Shown: in pieces, positions 51,523-60,246 of the stretch
Layout of the letters: each line of letters begins with the position of its first letter
Position numbering within the stretch: position 1 is the stretch's first letter
DNA from: an uncultured Collinsella sp.
GTDB taxonomy: Bacteria > Actinomycetota > Coriobacteriia > Coriobacteriales > Coriobacteriaceae
Direction: 5' to 3'
NCBI GenBank assembly: GCA_902491765.1
Contig: CABUIY010000005.1
Span: 1 to 64,000, forward strand
Length of the DNA: 64,000 nucleotides
Made by a program: the position numbers and the translations under genes
The notes under the pieces: model-generated
What the model was told of the DNA's origin: nothing
The model's database searches: none
What the model saw: only the letters and a program-made list of their open reading frames with translations

Positions 51523-52417
51523 AAGAGAAAACACTGCGTCGCATGTTTTGGCTCGATTTCGCGGATTCATTCAGGCGGCGGCGACGCTCGTCACCAACAT
51601 TCACCTGCCAAACTTTGCCAAAGGCGGCATCTATCAGGGCGCGGGAAAAACAGTCTGCGTACCTGGACTTAATTGCTATTCGTGCCCCGCGGCATCGGGT
51701 GCGTGCCCCATCGGGTCGTTCCAGTCGGTGGTAGGTTCATCCAAGTTCAACTTTTCTTACTATGTTACCGGTACGCTCATTTTGCTCGGCGTGCTGCTGG
51801 GACGCTTTGTATGCGGCTTTCTGTGCCCGTTTGGCTGGCTGCAGGAGCTGCTTCATAAGATTCCCGGCAAAAAGCTTTCGACAAAAAAGCTCAAGCCGCT
51901 CACGTACATCAAGTACGTCGTGTTGCTGTTTGCCGTGGTGCTGCTACCCGTCTTGGTGGTTAACGACGTGGGCATGGGCGACCCGTTCTTTTGTAAGTAC
52001 ATCTGTCCGCAGGGTGTGCTCGAGGGCGCCATTCCGCTGGCCATTGCCAATGCCGGCATTCGATCTGCGTTGGGACAGCTCTTTACTTGGAAACTTGTCG
52101 TTCTCATTGCCGTGGTAGTGCTGAGCGTTTTGCTCTATCGCCCCTTCTGCAAATGGATTTGCCCGCTCGGCGCATTCTATGCGCTCATGAATAGGGTGTC
52201 CCTACTGGGGATTCGGGTTGACGCATGCAAATGTGTCTCGTGCGGCAAGTGCTCAAGGGTTTGTCAGATGGACGTTGATGTGGTCCGCGCACCCAATCAT
52301 GCCGAATGTATCCGGTGCGGAAAGTGCATCGGGGCCTGTCCCGTCGATGCCATTAGCTATCGCTATGGCCTGGATGTGTCGGCGGAAAAGCTCCCCTTGA
52401 CCGCCGATAAAAAGTAA
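51515..52417 (+). CDS. NosR/CcoG-like polyferredoxin membrane protein
   Basis: This 300-residue protein starts at a TTG overlapping the previous stop (TTGGATAA). Four to five membrane helices carry Cys motifs CYSCP, CGFLCPFGW, CKYICPQG and CKWICPLGA. Two C-terminal 4Fe-4S ferredoxin motifs follow, CVSCGKCSRVCQ and CIRCGKCIGACP. It would move electrons from the cytoplasm to extracytoplasmic acceptors. Position between the CXXC peptide and the thioredoxin-like lipoprotein supports a thiol-reducing chain. Confidence 0.9.
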   Translation: MDKRENTASHVLARFRGFIQAAATLVTNIHLPNFAKGGIYQGAGKTVCVPGLNCYSCPAASGACPIGSFQSVVGSSKFNFSYYVTGTLILLGVLLGRFVCGFLCPFGWLQELLHKIPGKKLSTKKLKPLTYIKYVVLLFAVVLLPVLVVNDVGMGDPFFCKYICPQGVLEGAIPLAIANAGIRSALGQLFTWKLVVLIAVVVLSVLLYRPFCKWICPLGAFYALMNRVSLLGIRVDACKCVSCGKCSRVCQMDVDVVRAPNHAECIRCGKCIGACPVDAISYRYGLDVSAEKLPLTADKK

Positions 52418-52446
52418 ACAAGCTTCGACAAAACGGAGGAATGACC

Positions 52447-53418
52447 ATGAAGCTTTCTAAGATTGCGGCCCTGTTTATGGTGCCGGTATTGGCCTTGTGC
52501 CTTGTGGCATGTTCGGCGCCCGGTGGCAATGTGAGCGAATCTGCGAGCTCCGATCCTAAGATCGCAGAACTCACTGCGCAGAAGCCGACCAATGCCGACG
52601 AGGCCGCCGAGCTGTATGCGAAGCTCATGCAGAAGGAGAACGAGATCTTTTCGAGTGATAGCGCGCTGTGGGAAAAGGTATTCAATGCAGCAAATAAAGA
52701 CTCGGCAATGATTGAGGATGGCAGCAATTACGGCGATTTCCTGCTCAAGACCATCGACGGCGCTAAGGATGAGTTTACGGCGGATGAGCTTAAGACGCTC
52801 AAGGCTGGTGCGCAGCAGATCAAGGAGATCGAGGACAAGCTCGAGAGCTTGGAGAAGGAGTTCCCCGGCTGTGGAAGCACGCCGAGTGCAGGCGAGAGCG
52901 TCGACGCTTCGACCGCTGGCATGACGGCTGGTGCCAATGCTTCGAGCGAGGCGACGAAGTTCCCCAGCTTTACGGGCAAGGACCTGGATGGCAACGACGT
53001 GAACAGCGACGAGCTGTTCTCTAAGAACAAGGTCACCGTCATGAACTTCTGGTTCACTACTTGCAAGCCGTGCGTGGGCGAGCTGGGCGATCTTGAGAAG
53101 CTGAATCAGGAGCTTGCCGAGAAGGGCGGCCAGGTCGTGGGCGTCAATTCCTTTACGCTCGATGGCAACAAGGGCGAGATCGCAGATGCCAAGGACGTGC
53201 TGAGCAAGAAGGGCGTGACATATAAGAACATCTGGTTCAAGTCGGATAGCGAGGCCGGTAAGTTTACGTCAAATTTGTTCTCGTTCCCGACAACGTATGT
53301 CATCGATCAGAATGGCAACATCGTAGGGGATCCAATCGTGGGAGCCATCAGCTCCGCCGAGCAGCGCGCAGCACTCAACAAACTTATCGACCAGGCGATT
53401 GCGAATAGCGAGCAGTAA
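52447..53418 (+). CDS. TlpA-like thioredoxin-fold lipoprotein
   Basis: This 323-residue protein starts at the ATG at 52447, preferred over 52441, which abuts the GGAGGA site. A lipoprotein signal ends in LCLVAC. A helical domain (residues 40-150) precedes the thioredoxin-like domain with MNFWFTTCKPCVGEL (Cys206, Cys209) and cis-Pro region FSFPTTYVID. It is the extracytoplasmic end of the redox module and could reduce oxidised thiols or methionine sulfoxide reductase partners. Confidence 0.92.
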   Translation: MKLSKIAALFMVPVLALCLVACSAPGGNVSESASSDPKIAELTAQKPTNADEAAELYAKLMQKENEIFSSDSALWEKVFNAANKDSAMIEDGSNYGDFLLKTIDGAKDEFTADELKTLKAGAQQIKEIEDKLESLEKEFPGCGSTPSAGESVDASTAGMTAGANASSEATKFPSFTGKDLDGNDVNSDELFSKNKVTVMNFWFTTCKPCVGELGDLEKLNQELAEKGGQVVGVNSFTLDGNKGEIADAKDVLSKKGVTYKNIWFKSDSEAGKFTSNLFSFPTTYVIDQNGNIVGDPIVGAISSAEQRAALNKLIDQAIANSEQ

Positions 53419-53497
53419 AAAACGCGTAAAGCATAGCGAGGATCGTGTGTCGCTGTGCGAAGTAGTCCGCTACCTTTCAAGATAAGCTCCACCATAT

Positions 53498-53525
53498 AGA
53501 GGTCCCGCTCGGGACCTCTTCTTTT
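53498..53525 (+). terminator. Rho-independent terminator of the redox operon
   Basis: AGAGGTCCC-gctc-GGGACCTCT is followed by TCTTTT. It lies 80 nt after the lipoprotein stop codon. Confidence 0.92.
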
Positions 53526-53670
53526 GAGCACCGTCCCGCTCGTTTTTTGGGCGGTTTGTTACATTCCTCACTGGCGCCGGCAAAAAATGGGGATAGAGTA
53601 GGACAAACGCGTCGAATACGAACGGCGGAGGAGAGCGGGCAGGGTGCCTGCGCAGGAGAGGTTGCCGTCC

Positions 53671-56600
53671 ATGCTGGAGCTCAAAGGTATTTGCAAAAGG
53701 TACGTTACCCAGTCGTTTACGCAGGTGGCGCTCGACAACGTAAGTCTGGCTTTTCGCGATAACGAGTTCGTGGCCATTCTGGGTCCCTCAGGCTCAGGTA
53801 AAACTACGATGCTCAACGTTATCGGTGGGCTCGATCACTTTGATTCCGGTGATCTGCTGATCGACGGCATATCGACCAAGGACTTTCACGATCGCGATTG
53901 GGATGCCTATCGCAATAACCGCATCGGCTTTGTGTTCCAGAGCTATAACCTCATTCCGCATCAGACCATTTTGGAAAACGTGGAGCTGGCGCTTACGCTC
54001 ACGGGCGTGGGGCATGCCGAGCGCCGCCAGCGTGCGCGCGAGGCGTTGGAGAAAGTCGGCCTGGGCGAGCACATGAACAAGCGCCCGAGCCAGCTATCGG
54101 GCGGACAGATGCAGCGCGTGGCCATCGCCCGTGCCCTGATCAACGATCCCGAGATTGTGCTGGCCGACGAGCCGACCGGCGCCTTGGATTCCATAACGTC
54201 CGTGCAGGTCATGGACTTGCTCAAGGAAGTTGCACGCGACCGTCTGGTTATTATGGTCACGCACAATCCCGAGCTGGCGTACCAGTACGCCACGCGCATC
54301 GTCAACCTGGCGGACGGCAAGATCACCGACGATTCCGATCCTTTCGATGTCGCTGACGCCACGCGCCGCGAGGCCAAGCCTACGCGCAAAACCTCGATGA
54401 GCTTTGTGACGGCGCTGGGGCTTTCTGCCCGAAACCTTATGACCAAAAAAGGCCGTACGGCCATGACGGCCTTTGCGGGGTCGATTGGCATTATCGGTAT
54501 CGCGGCGATCTTGGCGCTCTCCAATGGCGTGAACAACTACATCAAAAAGGTCGAGGAGGATACGCTCTCGAGTTACCCGCTTACGATCTCCAAGCAGGAC
54601 TACGACCTGTCGTCCATGATGGGCGGACAGGGGGCTGTGGATGATGAGGCGTCCAACGGCGAGGATTTATCCGACGACGGCACCGACGGCAAGGCTCCGG
54701 GAACCGATAAGATTCCCGTGGTCACGGCCGTAAAGGATATGTTTGCAAGTGTTAAGTCCAACGACATGACGAGCTTTAAGGCATGGCTCGATGCCGGTGG
54801 CGACGGCATCGACAAAGAGGTCAACGCTATTCAGTACGGCTATGGCGTAACGCCGGTTGTCTATCGCGCGGGCAAGGGAGACGAGAAGCCCGTGCGTCTG
54901 GTGCCCAATGCCATGACCGAGGCCGTGAGCGGCGGCGCGAGCTCGGCAGCAACGGTGAGCATGGAGTCCATGGGAACCTCGGTCTTCAACGAAATGATTG
55001 ACGACCAGAGCCTGCTCGACAGCCAATACGACGTCGTGGCGGGGCATTGGCCTACGTCTGCTAACGAAGCCGTGATGGTGCTTTCGAGTCGCGGCACGGT
55101 GGGCGACTACACGCTCTACAGCATCGGTGCGTTGGATATCAATGAACTCAACGATCTGGTTAACAGCGCCATGACGGCTGACGGTGGGGTCGAGACGCCC
55201 GAGACCGGCGCCGACTTTACCTACGACGATGCGCTGTCCACGACGTTTAAGGTGTTGTCGCCGGCCGATGCCTATCGCAAAAACGAAGAGACCGGCATGT
55301 GGACCGATATGTCTGGCGACGCCGACTTTATGGCCGCCAAAGTTGCCGACGGTATTGACGTGCGTATTGTGGGCGTGGTGCGACCTAACGAGACAGCCAA
55401 TGCGAGTGCGTTATCCCCGGGCATTGCCTATACGCATGCGCTGACTCGCCAGCTTATGGAGCGTGCCGCCGATTCGCAGATTGTGCAAGAGCAACTTGCT
55501 CATCCCGAGACGGATGTCTTTACGGGCAAAACTTTTGACGAACTGCAAGGCGAGGCCAAGCAAGGCGTGGATCTGGGCAGTATGTTCAGCGTGGACGAGG
55601 CGGCACTGAAGAGCGCGTTCTCGTTCGATGCATCTGCGCTCTCGGGTGTTGCCGACAGCATGGACCTGTCGGGTCTTGACCTGTCCGGGCTGGACATTGA
55701 CCTTTCGGGCGTTGGGAAGGACATCGACTTCAGCGACATCATGGCCAAGGCGCCGACCCCAGATTTCTCGGGCATCTTTGACGGTCTGGAGCTCACACCC
55801 GAGCAAATGCAGCAGGTGGGAACGCTTGCCAACCAACTGTTTGAGGGCTTTTTGCAGTCTGATCACTTTAAGGCCCTGACGCCCGAGGACCTTAAGGACG
55901 CGTCGAAGCTCGCTGCCGCATTCTCGGCGTATCTTGAGAATGATGCGGCAGCCCAGCAAATCCAGGCCCAGCTCAAAGCCCTCGGCGGCGATGCCCTGGC
56001 CGAGCGCCTGCAGCAGGCGATGACCGACTATGTGCAAAAGCAGCTGGCTCCGTATTTGCAGCAGGCTATGGATCAGGTGATGAAGTCGATCAGCGATCAG
56101 ATTGCGGCGACGGTGTCGGCTCAGCTTAAGGCGGGCGCGGCAGGGCTCATGGGCCAGATGGCGACGCAGGTGTCTTCGAGTTTTGCCAACCTGGCGAGCG
56201 CCATGCACGTGGATGCGAGTGCCTTTGCTCGTGCCATCCATTTCAACATGGACGCCGAGGACCTGAGTTCGCTCATGATGAGCTATGCCAAGGCCTCGAA
56301 GCTCACCTACGACAACAATCTGACCACACTGGGCTATGCGGACGAGACAGACCCCATCTCGGTTAAGATTTTCCCGCGCGACTTTGAGGCCAAGGAGCGC
56401 GTGCTGGATCATATCGATGCGTACAACAAGCAGGTCAAAGCCGCTGGCCATGATGATCGGGCAATTTCGTACACCGACTACATGGGCATCATCATGGGTT
56501 CGGTGACCGACATCGTGAACACCATCAGCTTGGTGCTCATCGCATTCGTGAGTATCAGCCTGGTGGTGAGCTCCATCATGATCGGCATCATCACCTACAT

Positions 56601-56925
56601 CAGCGTGCTGGAACGCAAAAAGGAGATTGGCATCCTGCGTGCGATTGGCGCGTCGAAGCGCAACGTGGCCAACGTATTCAATGCCGAGACGTTTATCGAA
56701 GGTCTCATTGCCGGCGTCTTTGCTATTGTCGTCGTGGTACTCGTGAGCTTTCCGGTCAATGCCTGGGCGCTTGCTGCCAAACAAGTACCCAACCTGATGA
56801 GCCTACCCGTGCAGGATGCGCTGGTGCTCATCGCGATTTCGGTGCTGCTGACGGTCGTTGCCGGTCTGCTGCCGGCCCGTAGCGCATCCAAAAAGGACCC
56901 CGTGGAGGCCCTTCGTTCCGAATAA
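53671..56925 (+). CDS. MacB-type ABC transporter (fused ATPase and FtsX-like permease)
   Basis: This 1084-residue fusion starts at MLELKGICKRY; a GTG 9 codons upstream is a less likely start. The ATPase part has GPSGSGKTT (38-46), LSGGQMQR and DEPTGALD. The permease part has one membrane helix (GSIGIIGIAAILALSNG), a very large exposed region of about 640 residues and three C-terminal helices with the FtsX pattern SVLERKKEIGILRAIGAS. The exposed region contains repeats such as MDLSGLDLSGLDIDLSGV. The layout fits MacB mechanotransmission machines for peptide or lipoprotein export. It is a single-gene unit. Confidence 0.92.
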   Translation: MLELKGICKRYVTQSFTQVALDNVSLAFRDNEFVAILGPSGSGKTTMLNVIGGLDHFDSGDLLIDGISTKDFHDRDWDAYRNNRIGFVFQSYNLIPHQTILENVELALTLTGVGHAERRQRAREALEKVGLGEHMNKRPSQLSGGQMQRVAIARALINDPEIVLADEPTGALDSITSVQVMDLLKEVARDRLVIMVTHNPELAYQYATRIVNLADGKITDDSDPFDVADATRREAKPTRKTSMSFVTALGLSARNLMTKKGRTAMTAFAGSIGIIGIAAILALSNGVNNYIKKVEEDTLSSYPLTISKQDYDLSSMMGGQGAVDDEASNGEDLSDDGTDGKAPGTDKIPVVTAVKDMFASVKSNDMTSFKAWLDAGGDGIDKEVNAIQYGYGVTPVVYRAGKGDEKPVRLVPNAMTEAVSGGASSAATVSMESMGTSVFNEMIDDQSLLDSQYDVVAGHWPTSANEAVMVLSSRGTVGDYTLYSIGALDINELNDLVNSAMTADGGVETPETGADFTYDDALSTTFKVLSPADAYRKNEETGMWTDMSGDADFMAAKVADGIDVRIVGVVRPNETANASALSPGIAYTHALTRQLMERAADSQIVQEQLAHPETDVFTGKTFDELQGEAKQGVDLGSMFSVDEAALKSAFSFDASALSGVADSMDLSGLDLSGLDIDLSGVGKDIDFSDIMAKAPTPDFSGIFDGLELTPEQMQQVGTLANQLFEGFLQSDHFKALTPEDLKDASKLAAAFSAYLENDAAAQQIQAQLKALGGDALAERLQQAMTDYVQKQLAPYLQQAMDQVMKSISDQIAATVSAQLKAGAAGLMGQMATQVSSSFANLASAMHVDASAFARAIHFNMDAEDLSSLMMSYAKASKLTYDNNLTTLGYADETDPISVKIFPRDFEAKERVLDHIDAYNKQVKAAGHDDRAISYTDYMGIIMGSVTDIVNTISLVLIAFVSISLVVSSIMIGIITYISVLERKKEIGILRAIGASKRNVANVFNAETFIEGLIAGVFAIVVVVLVSFPVNAWALAAKQVPNLMSLPVQDALVLIAISVLLTVVAGLLPARSASKKDPVEALRSE

Positions 56926-56926
56926 T

Positions 56927-56953
56927 GTGACAAAGGGACAACCCTTTTGTCAC
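56927..56953 (+). terminator. GTGACAAAGGG hairpin (terminator or small repeat)
   Basis: GTGACAAAGGG-acaa-CCCTTTTGTCAC forms a near-perfect stem directly after the ABC transporter stop. A related sequence lies near 63527-63552, so this may be a dispersed palindromic repeat. Confidence 0.6.
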
Positions 56954-57043
56954 GGCTAAAAGCAAGGAAGTCGCAAGGGTTGGGGCGGGGTTGTCGGCGA
57001 GTGCCCTCGGATACAATCGAAGCCGTGCTAGAAAGAGGCTTCG

Positions 57044-59488
57044 ATGATTAGAAAATCGTTCTTTAATCCGTTCTCGTCGCTGCTGCTTGCGCTTGCCGGG
57101 CTGGCTTTTTTGGTCGATGTCCTGCCGCAGGTGGAAGGCCAGACGGGCGTGTTCGCGCCAGCTGTGCTCTTTTTGATGTGGCTGGTGGGCGGCCTGGTGC
57201 GCCTGTTTTACGAAAATGAGGCCAAGCGCAGCTTTGATCGCCATATGTTTAAAGCGAACCACGCGGCCGTTTGGAAACGCGTCGATGCGTGTTGGATTCA
57301 AGTTGATGCCGACCGGCTTGTGCCCGGCGACGTCGTCCGCCTATATGCCGGCATGCTCTGCCCGGTCGACGTGACCCTTGCCAAGGGCGACCAGGTCCTT
57401 GTCTCGGAATCGTCGCTTACAGGCGAGAGCGGTCAGACCGCCAAGCGGGAAGGGGAGACCGTTCGCGCGGGAACGACCATTGTCGACGGCAAGGCGTCGG
57501 CAACCGTCCTCGCCCGCATTGCCGATGAGCAGCCCGTTTTGCGCCGTCGCGCTCGAATGGGCACACAGTTTGGTGCCGGCGCCAAGAGCATCTGCGCCGC
57601 CCTGGTAAGATGCATGCTCATCGTACTGCCGTTTGTCATTATGATTCGAGGCTTTGTGCTGGGCGACTGGGCGCAGGCACTGCTGTTTGCCCTGGGCACG
57701 GCCGTGGGCCTGGTTCCCGAAATGCTGCCGGTTGTCACGAGCGTTTGCCTTTCGGGCAGTGCCCATCGACTAAAAAACAAGCAGGTCATCGTTAAGAACG
57801 TTGACGCCATGGAGTCACTGGGCTCCATGGACGTGGTGTGCGTTGACAAGACAGGCACGCTCACCGAAGATGCCGCGGTGCTCGAGTACTACACCGATAT
57901 CCTGGGCAACGAAAGCGAGCAGACGCTCAACCTGGCGTATCTGGAGAGCACGAGCCAGGGGGCCGCTGCCAATCAGCTCAATCGGGCCATTGCCGATGCG
58001 TGCGCGGCACCCGAGCTGCACCTTGCCGCGAAAGACCTTGGCCACGCCTTTGCACTGCATGCCTCTGACCCCTTCGACCACGTCACCAAGGCTTCGGGTG
58101 TCAAGCTCGACGCCACGCCCGGGGCGCTTGGTTGTTTGGGACTACAGGTTCGCCCCGGCAATCATCTGACCATCGTAAAGGGCGAGGTTGAAAGCGTGTG
58201 CACACGCTGCGCCTGGGCAAACTTTAAGGGCGAGCTGGTGCCCATGGATGCCGATGGCCGTCAGAGCGCCTACGAGGTTGCCGAGGACATGCGCGCCGAT
58301 GGCATCAAAGTGCTCGCCGTCGCCTATAGCACGACGTCGGCGGACTGGGATGACCTGGTGCTGTGCGGCTTTTTGGGCTTTTTCGATCGGCCCAAGGCGA
58401 GCGCTCGTGCCACCGTGCAGGCGCTGTCTAACCTTTCCGTCGAGGTGCGCGTGCTCACGGGTGATTCGGCTTCGGTCGCTCGCTCAACATGCTCGCGCCT
58501 GGGCATTCCCGCCGATAGCGTTATCACCGGCAGCATGCTTCAGGCCATGGAGGAATCCGAAGCGCTGATCCGGGTGGGGAAGGCTCGCGTGTTTGCCGAG
58601 CTTACGCCCGCACAGAAGGCGCAGATCGTTAGCCTGATTCGCCTCTCCGGCCACATCGTCGGCTATATCGGAGACGGCGTGAACGACGTGCCGGCGCTCA
58701 CATCGGCAGACGTCGGCATTGTCGTGGACTCGGCTGCGGCCGAATCCAAAAAGGTGGCCGACCTGGTGCTGCTCGAGCGCGACTTGGGTGTTGTCGCCGA
58801 GGGCGTCAGCGAGGGCAGGACTTCGTTCGCCAATGCCTCCAAGTACATCCGTATCGCATCGAGCTCCAACTTTGGCAATATCTGTTCGGTTGCCGCCTCG
58901 AGCATTTTCCTGCCCTTTGTGCCGGCAACCGCTACCCAGCTGCTCTTGCTCAATCTGTGCTACGACGCCACCTGCCTGGCGCTTTCGTGGGATAACGTTG
59001 ACGATGCAGAGATTGCCCGCCCCAGGGCCTGGTCGGGTAAGGGGCTCGGCAGCTTTATGCTTCATTTTGGCTTTGCGAGCTCGGCCTTCGACATCATTAC
59101 GTTTGCCATTCTGTTCTTGGGCGTATGCCCCGCCGTCTGCGGCGCGCCCTTTGCCGCGCTCGACGCGGCGGGTCGAGCGGCCTTTATCGCGACCTTCCAA
59201 GCCGGCTGGCTGCTGGAATGCGCATGGACCGAATCGCTCGTGCTCCTGGTGTTGCGAACGCGCAGTGTCCGCGACGGGGATCGTCCTTGCACACCGCTCG
59301 TGGTGATGGTTGCCGTCATGCTCGTTGTCACGGCGCTCCTTGCGCTCAGTCCGGTGGCGCAGCTGTTTGGGCTCGCCACGCTGCCTGTATGGTATCTGGG
59401 CATCGTTGCGCTGCTGAGCGTGTTGTATCTTGTTGTTGCTTCGACGATCAAGCGGGTCTATCTGGCCCGCTCGAGCAGCTTGTTCTAG
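57044..59488 (+). CDS. P-type ATPase, magnesium (MgtA/P3) type, shortened
   Basis: This 814-residue pump has actuator motif TGES (126-129), the phosphorylated Asp268 in DKTGTLT and hinge GDGVND. Membrane-site motif VPEMLP (224-229) and C-terminal helices complete the fold. VPEMLP and SSNFGN match the magnesium-importing MgtA/MgtB group. It is about 100 residues shorter than the second copy downstream, mostly at the N-terminus. The two pumps flank a winged-helix gene. Substrate specificity could differ from the full-length copy. Confidence 0.88.
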   Translation: MIRKSFFNPFSSLLLALAGLAFLVDVLPQVEGQTGVFAPAVLFLMWLVGGLVRLFYENEAKRSFDRHMFKANHAAVWKRVDACWIQVDADRLVPGDVVRLYAGMLCPVDVTLAKGDQVLVSESSLTGESGQTAKREGETVRAGTTIVDGKASATVLARIADEQPVLRRRARMGTQFGAGAKSICAALVRCMLIVLPFVIMIRGFVLGDWAQALLFALGTAVGLVPEMLPVVTSVCLSGSAHRLKNKQVIVKNVDAMESLGSMDVVCVDKTGTLTEDAAVLEYYTDILGNESEQTLNLAYLESTSQGAAANQLNRAIADACAAPELHLAAKDLGHAFALHASDPFDHVTKASGVKLDATPGALGCLGLQVRPGNHLTIVKGEVESVCTRCAWANFKGELVPMDADGRQSAYEVAEDMRADGIKVLAVAYSTTSADWDDLVLCGFLGFFDRPKASARATVQALSNLSVEVRVLTGDSASVARSTCSRLGIPADSVITGSMLQAMEESEALIRVGKARVFAELTPAQKAQIVSLIRLSGHIVGYIGDGVNDVPALTSADVGIVVDSAAAESKKVADLVLLERDLGVVAEGVSEGRTSFANASKYIRIASSSNFGNICSVAASSIFLPFVPATATQLLLLNLCYDATCLALSWDNVDDAEIARPRAWSGKGLGSFMLHFGFASSAFDIITFAILFLGVCPAVCGAPFAALDAAGRAAFIATFQAGWLLECAWTESLVLLVLRTRSVRDGDRPCTPLVVMVAVMLVVTALLALSPVAQLFGLATLPVWYLGIVALLSVLYLVVASTIKRVYLARSSSLF

Positions 59489-59497
59489 GGCGGTTCT

Positions 59498-59980
59498 ATG
59501 CGTACCAACAGAACCAACATCGCGATTACGCCGGCCGAGGCCGCCGAGCTCAGCAGCGCGCTGTTCTCGTCTGGCAGCGCTGCCGCCCTGGAGCTCGCGC
59601 CCGTGTTTGCCGATATCGCATCGGGCAAGCTGACTGCTATCGAGCTGGCGGTTGCCGGCTCGCAGGCAAGTGCCGCCACTGGACCCATCGTTATCGGCGA
59701 GCTTTCGATCGACCTGGCCTCGCGCACCGTCAAGGTGTCGGACGCGCCGGTCTCGCTCACGCCCAAGGAGTTCGACATCCTTGCCTTTTTGGCGAGCAAC
59801 CGGGGTACGGTCTTTAGCAAAGAGGAAATCTACCGGGCGGTGTGGCAAAACGAGTATCTGCTCGATGACAGCAACATCATGGCCTTCGTCCGCAAAATTC
59901 GAAAGAAGATTGAGCCCGAACCAGACAACCCCCACTACCTGCTGACTGTATGGGGCGTGGGCTACAAAATGGCCGAGTAA
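59498..59980 (+). CDS. Receiver-less OmpR-type winged-helix regulator
   Basis: This 160-residue protein has a nonstandard N-terminal half with no Asp phosphorylation site. A complete OmpR/PhoB DNA-binding domain follows (VSLTPKEFDILAFLASNRG, then IMAFVRKIRKKI, ending VWGVGYKMAE). The gene starts 9 nt after the first P-type ATPase stop, so both are one transcript, and a terminator separates it from the second. It likely regulates one or both pumps by a signal other than phosphorylation. Confidence 0.85.
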   Translation: MRTNRTNIAITPAEAAELSSALFSSGSAAALELAPVFADIASGKLTAIELAVAGSQASAATGPIVIGELSIDLASRTVKVSDAPVSLTPKEFDILAFLASNRGTVFSKEEIYRAVWQNEYLLDDSNIMAFVRKIRKKIEPEPDNPHYLLTVWGVGYKMAE

Positions 59981-60044
59981 CGCTTCGGGTATTCGCTCCC
60001 ATCGATCCAAATAGTCACTTTGACAATCCTTGCCAAATCGCAAG

Positions 60045-60088
60045 AAAGCCGCAAGAAACCAGCCATGTGCTCGGTCTTGCGGCTTTTC
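60045..60088 (+). terminator. Rho-independent terminator
   Basis: AAAGCCGCAAGA (60045-60056) pairs exactly with TCTTGCGGCTTT (60075-60086), followed by more T. It ends the first ATPase/regulator transcript. Confidence 0.92.
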
Positions 60089-60246
60089 TATTCTGTAGAC
60101 AGTCGCGGACGCGAAAGAGAGGTGAGGACCGTGAGCGGCAGTGACAGTACCAGTAACGCAGGACGAAGTTGCCGGCGCGGGTCCACTTTGATGGGGGCGC
60201 GCGGCTGATTCGCCCTGCGTCCGATCGATAGAACGGAGCGAGGCAA
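60089..60246 (+). promoter_or_regulatory. Leader region of mgtA with a possible 25-codon upstream frame
   Basis: The 158 bp between the terminator and mgtA contain a short frame (GTG at about 60131 behind GAGAGGTGAGG, 25 codons, ending about 60208). A dyad-rich stretch is also present. Magnesium pumps are often controlled by leader RNAs, and a leader peptide is possible. No M-box consensus could be recognised. Confidence 0.3.

Noticed and set aside
60089..60246. M-box magnesium riboswitch
   Set aside because: GAGGTGAGGACC is only superficially like the M-box start. The later conserved blocks could not be found.
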